DNA of 64,000 nt. Origin: Rhizobium lusitanum (GTDB lineage: Bacteria > Pseudomonadota > Alphaproteobacteria > Rhizobiales > Rhizobiaceae). The notes beneath the pieces were generated by a model, which was not told the origin of the DNA, did no database searches, and saw nothing but the letters and a program-made list of their open reading frames with translations. Positions 27,539 to 36,815 of the stretch are shown one piece after another. Location: assembly GCF_014189535.1 (NCBI RefSeq), contig NZ_CP050308.1, positions 3,833,001 to 3,897,000 of the forward strand, in the 5' to 3' direction. The position numbers were made by a program, and so were the translations under genes. Position 1 is the first letter of the stretch. Every line of letters begins with the position of its first letter.

Positions 27539-29722
27539 TCACTGTGGCGTATGCAATTTCGTCGGGATCAGGATTTTGGGGTCCGATTTGTCCCGGCTAT
27601 AGGCAGGATTGAGGGCGCGGTCCGCAAAGGTCAGCGTCCCATGCAGCCTGCGCAAGTTATTCTTCTCCTGTTCGAAGCGTTTCCTTCGCTCACCGGATTT
27701 ATCCGATCCCCGCGACAGGGATTCATGGTGATAGAGGCAGGCAAAGGGTGTCCATATGATGCGGAACCCGGCCTTGTGGGCGCGCAGGCAATAGTCGACG
27801 TCGTTATAGGCGACCGCGAAATTCTCTTCGTCGAACAAGCCGATGGCGCGGGCGCAGTCGCCGGAAATCAACATGACCGCACCGGTCACGCAGGTCATCG
27901 AATTGCGGACATGCAGCCTGTTCATCGGGCCGCCGAATTCCCTGGGCTTGCTCATATACCAATGACCCGCGAGCCCACCGAAGCCGACGACGACGCCGGC
28001 ATGCTGTAGCTTGTTGTTACCGTAGAGCAGCTTGGCGCCGACAATGCCGGTTCCCTCATAGGCGAGGCAGGTCACCATCTCTTTCAGCCAGCCCGGCTCG
28101 ATGATTTCGACGTCGTTGTTGAGGATCAGACGGTGCTCGCCCGTGGCGGTGCTGAGGCCACGATTGACCGAGCGGGAGAAATTGAACTGTTCCGGCATGA
28201 TCGAGGCGGAGAACTGCGGGTAGGTCTGGCGGTAATGATCGTAGAGATCGAGGACGGCCTGGTCCGAGGAGCCGTTGTCGACGACCAACACTTCGAAATT
28301 CGCATAGTCCGTGCGTTCGAAGATATCCTTCAACACGCGGGAAATCAGATCGAGGCTATCCTTGCTGGGAATGATGATCGAAATCTTGGGCCAGGAAGCC
28401 TCCGGCCGGTCGAACATGACGCGATGCAGGGTGTCTGTCAGCGCCTCTTCCACGCGAATGGGCTGCTGGCGGAGCGCGAACCGTTCGGAGAGCGCCTTGC
28501 GGGCATTGGCAGTTGCCGCGTCCATGAACTTGCGCGAATAGGTGCGGCCGTTGCGCCGCCACCAATAGGCCGGGTAGGGCAGGTGTAGGACGGTATCGTC
28601 CGGCAATCCTTCCAGATAACGCAGCAACAGGTCATAATCCTGTGAGCCATCATAGCCTATGCGCAGATAACCGATCTCCTGGAGCCGGCTCCGGCGATAG
28701 ATGGAGAAATGATTGATGTAGTTGACACCCGTCAGGAGCACGGGATCGTAAGCCGGCTTCAGCATCAGTCCTGTGGGCCTCAGCGTGTCGTCGACCACCA
28801 GTTCGTCGGTGTAGAGAAAATTGGTATTCGGGTTTTGCTCGAAGACATGCCGCATAACCTTGAACGCATGCGGCGCGATCATGTCGTCGTGGTCCAGAAA
28901 GGCGACCCATAGGCCACGGGCCTGAGACAACCCGGCATTGGTGGCAGCCGCTATGCCGCCATTGCTGCCGTTCACAACGAACCGGATATTGTCCTTCGAT
29001 TTCTGCGTCTCATACCATTGCTTTGTTTCCGGCGAGGTCGATCCGTCGTCGCTGAGAATGAGTTCCGTGCCCTGTTCGTTTTGCGATTCGAACGATCGGA
29101 CGAGATCGTCGAGGTAGCGGGGCGGGGCATTATAAACCGGCACGACGACGCTGAGCCAGATTCCGGACGTTGCGGAAACGGGCGAAGGGGCGAGGTCTGC
29201 GGCCAGCCGATAGCTCGCTTCCGCATATTGTATCGTCCTGCTTGGCGAACGTTTTCCGAATGCCATCTTCGGCATTTTCGTCCAGTATTGCGGCAGTTTT
29301 CCGAGATCCACGCGCTCGGCCGGCCCATGGGCGCCAAGCAAGGCGGCGATGTGCTTCTCGGCTGATTTCGCTGAGGAAAACGCCTTGACCTCGAAGCCGA
29401 GCGTTGTGGGAAACGTCGCCGGGTCGGCGCGCAGGGCGCAGATGGTGCCTATAGTCCCAACGTCAGCCGTGACAACGAAGCGGCTCCCGGCCGGCAGCGT
29501 GACCGTATCCTTCTCGCGGAAACCACGACCACGATTGATATAGAATTTCGGATCTACGGCCTCATCGGTGGCGGCGATATGAATGACGACATGCTTTTTT
29601 CTGACGGGCGCAAATCTGATCTCGAAGGCAGGATCGTCCCCAAGCGACTTCCATAAATTGGAATTCGCTTCCGGCGAAATCTCGCGTTCAAGGTCGGCGT
29701 TCGGTAAAATCTTGAGTGTCAT
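27539..29722 (-). CDS. two-domain family-2 glycosyltransferase
   Basis: A 727-residue cytosolic glycosyltransferase with two GT-A domains. Residues about 1-185 are unassigned. Domain 1 starts at LSVVVPVYNAPPRYLDDL and has LSDDGSTSPET and the DxD-like FLDHDDMI. Domain 2 starts at KISIIIPSKDSLDLI and has VVDNGSSDQ, ILNNDVEI and a YNDVDYCLRA acceptor-region motif. It probably adds one or two sugars to a surface polysaccharide. It is the last gene of the minus-strand capsule cluster. ATG 29722 is used instead of an upstream in-frame ATG that lacks a ribosome site. Confidence 0.85.
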   Translation of the reverse strand: MTLKILPNADLEREISPEANSNLWKSLGDDPAFEIRFAPVRKKHVVIHIAATDEAVDPKFYINRGRGFREKDTVTLPAGSRFVVTADVGTIGTICALRADPATFPTTLGFEVKAFSSAKSAEKHIAALLGAHGPAERVDLGKLPQYWTKMPKMAFGKRSPSRTIQYAEASYRLAADLAPSPVSATSGIWLSVVVPVYNAPPRYLDDLVRSFESQNEQGTELILSDDGSTSPETKQWYETQKSKDNIRFVVNGSNGGIAAATNAGLSQARGLWVAFLDHDDMIAPHAFKVMRHVFEQNPNTNFLYTDELVVDDTLRPTGLMLKPAYDPVLLTGVNYINHFSIYRRSRLQEIGYLRIGYDGSQDYDLLLRYLEGLPDDTVLHLPYPAYWWRRNGRTYSRKFMDAATANARKALSERFALRQQPIRVEEALTDTLHRVMFDRPEASWPKISIIIPSKDSLDLISRVLKDIFERTDYANFEVLVVDNGSSDQAVLDLYDHYRQTYPQFSASIMPEQFNFSRSVNRGLSTATGEHRLILNNDVEIIEPGWLKEMVTCLAYEGTGIVGAKLLYGNNKLQHAGVVVGFGGLAGHWYMSKPREFGGPMNRLHVRNSMTCVTGAVMLISGDCARAIGLFDEENFAVAYNDVDYCLRAHKAGFRIIWTPFACLYHHESLSRGSDKSGERRKRFEQEKNNLRRLHGTLTFADRALNPAYSRDKSDPKILIPTKLHTPQ

Positions 29723-29774
29723 TGATCCCTGGGTATCCAAACAGCCGGCAGTAAAGAGCGCTTGCATGGTCGAT

Positions 29775-30881
29775 TCATGCTATGCTGCCAAGCGCATCGA
29801 AACGTATGCCGGGAAACGCCGTCGTCGCGCTTTGCCGCATTTTTTCTATGGATTTCATCGTGGCATTGCGCGCGATCAACCGTCGATCGCGATCGCTCAC
29901 GAGCTGGTCGATCGCCGCCAGCCATTCCTCCGCTGTGTTGCCGATGTGGATTTCTCCAGCGACGGCGCAGCGGGCGAATGTCGGGCATCGGGAAAATATT
30001 GCGGCGGCACCCATGCGGCTGATATCGATCCGCTTGGTGTCCGACCGACTATCATTGGTCTTGCCGACCAGGAGCGGCGCCAGGGCGATATCCGCGCCTT
30101 GATCAGTGGTTTTTGCGAGATAGGACGCCCAGGGCAATGGAAGGCTTATGGTCGTTCGCGCCGGGTCGATGTCCTGGCGGCTCCATTGGCGCGCAAGGCT
30201 GCCCTCGGCGAAAACCTCGAAATGCAAATTCCTGTGCTTGTCCATTGCCATCTTGACGATGGGCATCAGGAACTCGTGCTCTCGGCGATGAACACCCGTC
30301 CCATGATAGATCATCTTCAGCGGCGCGGAGGCTTCACCGGCGATTTCGGACGATCTCCGGCCCGGATCCGCTGGCATCGGCGCAAGAATCTCGATCTTTT
30401 TATGTTTATTTGCCAGCGTGTCCGCCAGGGTCTCCGTCGATGTCCACAGATGCGTGAGCAAGCGGTTGACGCGCGGAAGCGGCCGGACGGCGAGATTGAG
30501 CAGGGTGAATTTGTAAGGCCAGGTCGCCTCGTCTCCCGCAACGACCGCAGGGATATCATCGTCAATGAAATAGGCTACCCCCGCCAAGCTACGACGCCTG
30601 TCTTCCAGCCAGCGCAGTTGCGGTTCCTTGATATAGCGGCAGATAATGACGAAGAGCCCTTCGCTATCAAGGTCTTCCAATCCTTCGTCGAGCCCCTTCA
30701 TGATGATGGGGATATCGGTGAGGGCCTTGGTTCGTTCGTCCAGATAATAGCTGACGCTTGGATTAGGGTATCGCGACAATACGAGAAGCCGCTTGGCAGC
30801 GGTAGGCGCAACATCAGCCGGTGCCGGGGAAAGCCGTGGCCGTGGAAGCAATCCGTAGATGATGTTACGCAGGATTTGCAT
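29775..30881 (-). CDS. glycosyltransferase-like protein (GT-B, family 1/4 type)
   Basis: A 368-residue protein that looks like a GT-B glycosyltransferase with a partial match. It has KRLLVLSRYPNPSVSYYLDE near the N-terminus, a predicted domain junction around IEILAPMPADPG, and a C-terminal half with LKMIYHGTGVHRREHEFLM and a late GADIALAPL region similar to the donor-sugar side of family-4 enzymes. Substrate unknown. ATG 30881 is used. GTG 30905 overlaps the stop of the upstream gene (GTGA) and is a plausible coupled start adding 8 residues. Confidence 0.65.
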   Translation of the reverse strand: MQILRNIIYGLLPRPRLSPAPADVAPTAAKRLLVLSRYPNPSVSYYLDERTKALTDIPIIMKGLDEGLEDLDSEGLFVIICRYIKEPQLRWLEDRRRSLAGVAYFIDDDIPAVVAGDEATWPYKFTLLNLAVRPLPRVNRLLTHLWTSTETLADTLANKHKKIEILAPMPADPGRRSSEIAGEASAPLKMIYHGTGVHRREHEFLMPIVKMAMDKHRNLHFEVFAEGSLARQWSRQDIDPARTTISLPLPWASYLAKTTDQGADIALAPLLVGKTNDSRSDTKRIDISRMGAAAIFSRCPTFARCAVAGEIHIGNTAEEWLAAIDQLVSDRDRRLIARNATMKSIEKMRQSATTAFPGIRFDALGSIA

Positions 30882-30901
30882 GGAGGACCGACCGGGAGAA
30901 A

Positions 30902-32167
30902 TCACGAGAGACGATTTCGCAGGGCCGTCAGCAGGCCGACGACAATGCCCCAGATGGCAATGGTTGCAGCCAGAACAGCGCCGATCCACAGCGCGCGCTT
31001 GGGATATTTAGCCTCGTCGGGCAGGTTCGGAGCCAGGAACGTATCGAGATAAAGCAGTTGCTGCTTACTGACGAACTGCACTTGCTCCAGTGTTTTCATA
31101 CTGGCCGCAAACTGTTGTTCGGCCAGGGTCTGCTCCAGCTCTCGCTGAGACATGTCGACCGACACGTCGGCCAGGTTTTGCTCGGATTTTCCCTGTCCGG
31201 CCACCTGCCTGTTCAGATCGTCCAATTGCTTTTGCTTGCTTTCGATCTCGCGCTTCAGCACCCGCATCTGTGGTGCCGTGGGCGATACGTTGCCTAGCAG
31301 CGCATCGTATCGCTGCTGGAGATTGATCCTGTCCGTCTGCACGGTTGTGATCAGGCTCGTAAAGATCGCCGATGATCCCGCAACGCTGAGGACGCCGGTT
31401 TGATTGCGAGCGAGTTGAAGCTGTTCCCGGGTTTTCTGCAATTGGTTTTTTGCATTGTCCAGATTGGCCTGAGCGGTGGTGATGACATCGCGCCAGATAC
31501 GGTTGTTGACATCGTTGACCACGATTTCGGACGCGGCGACCACCTCCTGCAATACCTTCTGCGCGTCGGTGGCCGAAAAGGCACGAACCTTGACCGTCAC
31601 GATACCACTGGTCGCGTCGGTCTTGATGGCGACCATGTCCTCCCAATAATCGAGCAGCTTTTCCGTCGAGGCATCGCGTCTGAGCCTCGCCAGCGGATCG
31701 ATGTCCGAGTTTCCATAGAGCTTCTGGAAATCGACCTTGGACTGGAGGGCGGCCACCATGTCCTTGCTGGCAATGAAATTCGTGACGATCTGCGTATCCT
31801 GGGCGATTTGCGCTGACGGCAGGCCCGTGACCTTGGCGAGTTGATCCTTACCAAGCGCCGGCGTCGAGGAACGGACGGTAAAACGCGTTTCGGATTGATA
31901 TTGATCCACGGCGATGCACATGAAGTAGTAGACCGAAACGATATTCGGAATGACAATAATCAGCACCGCGGCAGCCAGTATCAGCCGTCCGATGATTTGC
32001 TCCAACGGACGGGGACGCAGTCCGACTGCTTTGAAAAGCTGGCTTCGCTTCGATGTCGAGAAACGCAACTTGCGCGCGGTCACGGACAGCTTCGCGGCAA
32101 CATCGCGGCTGTGCTGAATCGCGCTGAGCTGAACAGAGTCAGACGTCTTTCCGCTATCGTGAGCCAT
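30902..32167 (-). CDS. KpsE/BexC-like capsule export inner-membrane protein (second copy)
   Basis: A 421-residue polysaccharide co-polymerase of the KpsE/BexC/CtrB type. It has one transmembrane helix near residue 60-85 (LILAAAVLIIVIPNIVSVYY), a long periplasmic part beginning DQYQSETRFTVRSS with a coiled coil around 220-360, and a second helix near the C-terminus. Such proteins bridge the inner-membrane ABC transporter and the outer-membrane Wza/KpsD channel. ATG 32167 with AAGG 6 nt upstream is preferred to GTG 32185. It is paralogous to the product of 32864-34159. Confidence 0.82.
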   Translation of the reverse strand: MAHDSGKTSDSVQLSAIQHSRDVAAKLSVTARKLRFSTSKRSQLFKAVGLRPRPLEQIIGRLILAAAVLIIVIPNIVSVYYFMCIAVDQYQSETRFTVRSSTPALGKDQLAKVTGLPSAQIAQDTQIVTNFIASKDMVAALQSKVDFQKLYGNSDIDPLARLRRDASTEKLLDYWEDMVAIKTDATSGIVTVKVRAFSATDAQKVLQEVVAASEIVVNDVNNRIWRDVITTAQANLDNAKNQLQKTREQLQLARNQTGVLSVAGSSAIFTSLITTVQTDRINLQQRYDALLGNVSPTAPQMRVLKREIESKQKQLDDLNRQVAGQGKSEQNLADVSVDMSQRELEQTLAEQQFAASMKTLEQVQFVSKQQLLYLDTFLAPNLPDEAKYPKRALWIGAVLAATIAIWGIVVGLLTALRNRLS

Positions 32168-32196
32168 ATGGGACCTTGTTGCCACTCTGCCGCATC

Positions 32197-32850
32197 TTAC
32201 CTGTTCAATCTATAATAGGCTTCAATCGCCTGCTCGACCTTGTCGAAAACCATAAGTCTGCCGTCGACGAGCACCATACCCTTATCGCAGTGCTTTTTGA
32301 TCATGCCCATACTATGCGAGATCATGATGATATCCGAATATTTTCGGCGGCTCTCGAAGGCAGCGCGGCAGCGTTCCTGAAAGCGGGCATCGCCTACGGA
32401 GAGAACTTCGTCGACCAGATAGCACTCGAATTCGATGGCCATGGAAAGCCCGAAGGCTAATCGCGCGCTCATGCCGGAGGAATAGGTGCGCACCGGCGCA
32501 TTGATATAGTCACCCAACTCCGCGAATTCTTCGACGAAACGCGAGACCCGCCTGACGTCCTCTCCATAGGCGCGGGCGACAAAGTGGAGATTTGCCTTGC
32601 CCGTCATGAAGGGGTTGAAGCCGCTGGCGAAACCCAGGGGCCAGGACACCCGTACGTCCTTGGTTATCTTGCCTGAATTTGCCAGCATCGTGCCGGCGAT
32701 CATCCGCATAGTCGTCGACTTTCCCGCGCCGTTGACGCCGAGAAGGCCATAGGAATAGCCCGACATGAATTCGCAGCTCACGCGATCCAGGATTACTTTC
32801 TTGCCATTTTGTGTCTTGAAGTGTTTCGACACGTTCTTGAAGCGGATCAT
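32197..32850 (-). CDS. kpsT: capsular polysaccharide ABC transporter ATP-binding protein
   Basis: A 217-residue ABC ATPase of the KpsT/BexA/CtrD group, the small ATPases of capsule exporters. Walker A is GVNGAGKSTT, the signature is YSSGMSARLAFG, Walker B is CYLVDEVLSVGD and the switch is MISHSM. It would power export of a lipid-linked polysaccharide through an ABC-2 permease. The cognate permease (kpsM) is not next to it and is not in the window. It lies between two KpsE-like genes. Confidence 0.9.
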   Translation of the reverse strand: MIRFKNVSKHFKTQNGKKVILDRVSCEFMSGYSYGLLGVNGAGKSTTMRMIAGTMLANSGKITKDVRVSWPLGFASGFNPFMTGKANLHFVARAYGEDVRRVSRFVEEFAELGDYINAPVRTYSSGMSARLAFGLSMAIEFECYLVDEVLSVGDARFQERCRAAFESRRKYSDIIMISHSMGMIKKHCDKGMVLVDGRLMVFDKVEQAIEAYYRLNR

Positions 32851-32863
32851 CGGTCGTCTCTCA

Positions 32864-34159
32864 CTATATCCGGTGATCCTCCACGGACGCCCAAATCAGC
32901 GAAAGGGTCATCCAGATAACGGAAAGGGCAAGCAGTATCATCAACGGGGTAGTGAACCGATGTGGAAAGATGGCCTCATCCGGAAGCGTCGGATTGACGA
33001 AAACGGCGAGATAAAGCGTCTTTCGAAGCGCCTCGGCAAGCACCGTGTCGTAATTCCTTTGAGAAGCCTCATAGAGCTTCTCCGCGATCATCCGGTTCGT
33101 GTCCAGCTGGGAGTATTCCAGCAATGCCTTGGAAAGGCTTGCATTTTCCGGGCCCGTCAACTCCAGTTTCATCTTGTCGATCTGATCCTGGAGACTTTGC
33201 TGAGCAAGGGTCAGTTGCTGATAGGCCGGCGAACTATCCGCATTTGACTGCCGCATCACGAACAGGCGCGTTTCGAATTCGAGCTTCTGCGTAAGCAGTC
33301 CCGTCAGAAGCGTGCTGCTGCTGGTGGCCTGCGTCTCCGGACTGAGAAGTCCGGATTGATGCTGAAACAGGTTGAGCGCGGTCAAGGTGTCGCTATAGGC
33401 TTTTCCGTTTTTCTCGACGTCGCCCCGCATGCTCTGCACGATGTCGTCGCGCGCGCGCTGCGAAAGCTGGTTGATCAGCAACTCGCTCTCCTGGATGATG
33501 GCCAGGGAGAGCTTGACGGAATCATCGGGCGTGAATGCGCGCACCTTCAGGGTAATGATGCCTGAGGAGACGTCGATGTAGGCGCTGACGTGATTTGCCC
33601 AATAGTCCAGAAATTCCTCGTCGGATTGCGAAGCGCGAAATCGAGAGAGAAAATCCGCATCATGCCGCACAAACATGGATCGGTAGTCGAGCTTCTCGCC
33701 AATCCGCTTGAGGATTTCCGTCGAGTGAATAAAGCTCGTAACGACGTAGGCGTCTTGCGAGGCGGAGCGCATGTTGAGAAGGCCAGAGGGCCCGGAGCTA
33801 TTGTCGGATGATGTACCATCGCCCTTGTCGCTCGAACCGGTGCTGGAAAGCGAGCGAACGGCGAAGCGAGCTTCGGCGACATACTGATCCGAAGCAATGA
33901 AGATGTAATAGACCGAGCACACCAGAAACGGCAGGATCGCGAACAGTAAGAAGGTGATGAGCCTGATCGGTGGTTTTCCACCGGTCTGAAGCTCCGGGTC
34001 CTGCATGCCAGGCGCCGGTACATACTCGATCTCTTCCAGATCGGTACGTTCGCGACGCTCCGGGACCCATCGCCGAAACAATGACGGCAGAACATGACGA
34101 GCCGGCTTTACTTGCGGATACTGCTGATCGACCGTCTCTTCAATGACTGTTTTGGGCAT
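32864..34159 (-). CDS. kpsE: KpsE/BexC-like capsule export inner-membrane protein
   Basis: A 431-residue relative of KpsE with an N-terminal cytosolic stretch of about 65 residues, a transmembrane helix (ITFLLFAILPFLVCSVYYIF), a periplasmic domain starting ASDQYVAEARFAVRS, a coiled coil, and a C-terminal helix before VEDHRI. The NPTLPDEAIFPHR stretch near the end is typical of the family. The start is ATG 34159 (MPKTVIEE); GTG 34171 is possible. Its 5' end overlaps the upstream gene, implying translational coupling. Confidence 0.85.
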   Translation of the reverse strand: MPKTVIEETVDQQYPQVKPARHVLPSLFRRWVPERRERTDLEEIEYVPAPGMQDPELQTGGKPPIRLITFLLFAILPFLVCSVYYIFIASDQYVAEARFAVRSLSSTGSSDKGDGTSSDNSSGPSGLLNMRSASQDAYVVTSFIHSTEILKRIGEKLDYRSMFVRHDADFLSRFRASQSDEEFLDYWANHVSAYIDVSSGIITLKVRAFTPDDSVKLSLAIIQESELLINQLSQRARDDIVQSMRGDVEKNGKAYSDTLTALNLFQHQSGLLSPETQATSSSTLLTGLLTQKLEFETRLFVMRQSNADSSPAYQQLTLAQQSLQDQIDKMKLELTGPENASLSKALLEYSQLDTNRMIAEKLYEASQRNYDTVLAEALRKTLYLAVFVNPTLPDEAIFPHRFTTPLMILLALSVIWMTLSLIWASVEDHRI

Positions 34160-35225
34160 GTCGGCTTGCACTCGTGTTCAGCAATTTCGGCGCGGTTGGT
34201 TTCATCGCCTCACGCACATAATGATCAAAGATCAAATCTTCTTCGAGCATTAGTTCGGCAATATGCAACGAACGCAATCTCGTAGCAACGTCTTCAAGAG
34301 CGGTATGCCTTGACAGTAACGGAAGGTCGCCGATCGAAATGCCAAATAGTTCACCTATCGCGTCTTGAAAATGAATGCTGTTGGTATCGTGTCCGACCAC
34401 GGTGAAGCGGGAAAGCAGGTCGATCGCGGCTGCGACATCGCCGCGGGTTGCCAGTTGCTCCGGCGTGGTTGTGACGAGTTGGCGGGTGACGGGCGAGACC
34501 AGAACATTCGTGACGTTCTGCGGCGCTTTCTTCAGTGCGGTTTTAAGCGACGCATCGCTTTCGAGATCGACTTCCGCGAAGTGTTCCGCCGCGGGCGCCA
34601 GGATGATCTTGTCGCGGTCGCCGAAGAAGGAGATCTGGGTTTTCGCCATGCGCTTCAGGAGAAAGATACGCAGGGCCAGCTCGTAATAGGGATCGGTCAG
34701 CAGGACGATTGCCTTGAAGCCCTTGTCGAGGAACTCCTCATAGTTCCGCAACAGCAAGCGTCCGCTGATGTAAATCGACTTGATGGCATTGAGATGAAAG
34801 GCCTGAAGAGCCGTCTCATGGCCGAAGCGTTCCACCGACGACAGCTCATACTGAAAATGACGACCGCAGTGATAATCGAATTTGACCATCGGCAGGAGTT
34901 GCGTTTCCAGCCGCAAGATCTTCTGGGGGACCAGTTGTGATACTTGCGGTCGCCGATAGATCAGCAATCCCGACTTGGCGTCGTGAATCATGAGTGTACT
35001 GCGCTCGGCGAGATCAGGAATGATCTTCGTATCGAGTTTGAAGCCAACCCGGCCGTTCTCGTGGCGGCCCGAATCAATGACGGCCTGCTTGAGCTGATCG
35101 CAGGGCAGAACCATCAGGTCGCCGTTCGCATCCGACACCCTGATGTGCGGCATATCGGAGAACCCGTCCGGGATAAGATAACCCTCGAGAACCGTGCCGC
35201 GATCATATTCGAGATTAAACAGCAC
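34140..35225 (-). CDS. capsule-cluster protein of unknown function
   Basis: A 361-residue soluble protein that I do not recognise. It has no signal peptide, membrane segment or clear nucleotide-binding motif. Pieces such as AIVLLTDPYYELALRIFLLK and FTVVGHDTNSIHFQDAIGEL hint at an alpha/beta fold like that of sulfotransferases, but the phosphosulfate loop is not evident. GTG 35225 is chosen because GGAGG (35235-35231) lies 5 nt upstream; the frame extends to a TTG at 35279 without a ribosome site. It overlaps the kpsE gene, so a role in making or modifying the exported polysaccharide is likely. Confidence 0.65.
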   Translation of the reverse strand: MLFNLEYDRGTVLEGYLIPDGFSDMPHIRVSDANGDLMVLPCDQLKQAVIDSGRHENGRVGFKLDTKIIPDLAERSTLMIHDAKSGLLIYRRPQVSQLVPQKILRLETQLLPMVKFDYHCGRHFQYELSSVERFGHETALQAFHLNAIKSIYISGRLLLRNYEEFLDKGFKAIVLLTDPYYELALRIFLLKRMAKTQISFFGDRDKIILAPAAEHFAEVDLESDASLKTALKKAPQNVTNVLVSPVTRQLVTTTPEQLATRGDVAAAIDLLSRFTVVGHDTNSIHFQDAIGELFGISIGDLPLLSRHTALEDVATRLRSLHIAELMLEEDLIFDHYVREAMKPTAPKLLNTSASRHAQNSH

Positions 35226-35367
35226 GAATGCCTCCAGGCGTCCTGGCCCGTTCGGCGGGGAGGGCGCGTTGGCCTTCAAGAACCATCAAATTGTCGTCTG
35301 TGTCTTCAAACACGTTAAGATCGTCCCAAATGCCCTGGCGCTCGATGCCGGCATGCGTGTTCTCTTG

Positions 35368-36228
35368 TCACGAAGCAGCAGACGCCTTGCGCGCCAGGAG
35401 AGAGAAAGATGGACCGCCGGGATGGTCCAAATTCTCATCCCTGATCACGATATCGTTGTATCCAAGCTTTTCCAACAGCATCAATATGTCGTCGCGATGC
35501 ATCCAGAAATGCCGATCCTTCATGCCGCCGCAAAAGGATGCATTGGAGTTGGCGAGCTGGTAGCTGCGCTCATAATAGCGCACGGGAACACCCGCGATCG
35601 TCTTCGTTTCGATTTTGCCGCTGAAAGGACGTCGCCGCACGTCGCTTTCGGGCATGGCCTCATCGAGGAAAAAATGCGTCCAGATGAAGACGGCGTTGGT
35701 GCGGCTCGCCAGTCGTCGCAAGAATTCCCCAGGGTCGGCCATATGGTAGAGCACGCCGGAGGCGAGGGCGAAATCATAGACTTCGTCGTGCTCGGCAAGC
35801 CATGCCTGTATGTCGCCCAATAAGAATGAAGCACTATTGATATTGAGAATTTGCCTCGTTAGCAGGCATCTCAGAAAACAGAGCCGATTTGCTTCGATGG
35901 CGTCGATTCGAGCCGGCTGCTGGCGATCCAGCATATAGGTGTGCATACCTTCCAGCGGCCCGACCTCGAGAATCTTCTTTCCCTTGATGGAACCGAAGGT
36001 TTTCAAGGCCCAGTTGATGCGGTCATCCGCATAAAGAGGGAGATTTCCAGCTTTTAGCTTGAGGGCGGCAGGAAAGGCGCAACTCCAGCCCGGAAGAGCA
36101 TCGATTGCATTCTGATGATCGGGTTTACCTTGTTCGTATTGATCGAATATCGCTCCGAGAGAGTTCTCCTGGGTCTTATTCTTGGATCGCTTTGGAAAGC
36201 CGAACATTGGCAAAACCTTCATTCTCAT
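35368..36228 (-). CDS. class I SAM-dependent methyltransferase
   Basis: A 286-residue methyltransferase with the Rossmann SAM site KKILEVGPLEGMHTYML (motif I, about residues 85-100), an acidic residue after IDAIEANRLC, and a motif IV-like region FALASGVLYHMADPGEFLRR. It could methylate a sugar or a lipid in the polysaccharide pathway. It is the first gene of the minus-strand cluster, facing the AT-rich gap. Several starts are possible (GTG 36255, ATG 36228, ATG 36222); none has a strong ribosome site. Confidence 0.8.
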   Translation of the reverse strand: MRMKVLPMFGFPKRSKNKTQENSLGAIFDQYEQGKPDHQNAIDALPGWSCAFPAALKLKAGNLPLYADDRINWALKTFGSIKGKKILEVGPLEGMHTYMLDRQQPARIDAIEANRLCFLRCLLTRQILNINSASFLLGDIQAWLAEHDEVYDFALASGVLYHMADPGEFLRRLASRTNAVFIWTHFFLDEAMPESDVRRRPFSGKIETKTIAGVPVRYYERSYQLANSNASFCGGMKDRHFWMHRDDILMLLEKLGYNDIVIRDENLDHPGGPSFSLLARKASAAS

Positions 36229-36815
36229 TAGCACTTCATCCCGGTTTCGAGGCACCTCCAGACCGGATCGAGCCGCTACATCGCGCAGTATGTGTTGCGC
36301 CCCGTAACCACTCTAATGATTCCATTTCGTTCGATCGCTTTTGCCGTGGCAAATCCTGCGAAGAACGATGCCGAAGTTTTACTCGTTCCTGATTGTCATG
36401 GTCGGCACCCATGTATCCGTCACGGTTTAGAGTTCGCAACTACGATAGGCAAGAGCTTGCTTATGAAAAGGAGGCGGTAAGGTAACGTCATTCAATTCGA
36501 CTACAGTTGGGCTTTGCCTGCGGTCATTTCTTAACGGATACTTTTATCATTCAGTAAATATTAATTTAAATTTATACAAAACTACTGAGATAAATTGCGT
36601 TAGTGATGTTTTCAGCCTATGGGGCATAGGGTTGTGCGGCCGTTCGCGATTAAAGTGTGTTCACGAGATAGCGCACATTTTTTGGGGGCGTGTGTCTTGG
36701 ATGGGCTTGTTGAGGAGCGTTCATTATGCTTTTCAAGGTGTCAACGGATTTGTGAATAATGCGCTGCTCTGACCGAGTCGGTTGTGACGGCTGATGTTAA
36801 TTTGAGGTTATTCAA
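36229..36815. other. AT-rich divergent intergenic region of the capsule locus
   Basis: 587 bases between the two divergent polysaccharide transcription units. The part 36,530-36,610 is very AT-rich, including TAAATATTAATTTAAATTTA, with many TpA steps. No gene is supported. It must contain the promoters of both units and could bind a MucR/Ros-type regulator; that is inference. Confidence 0.5.
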
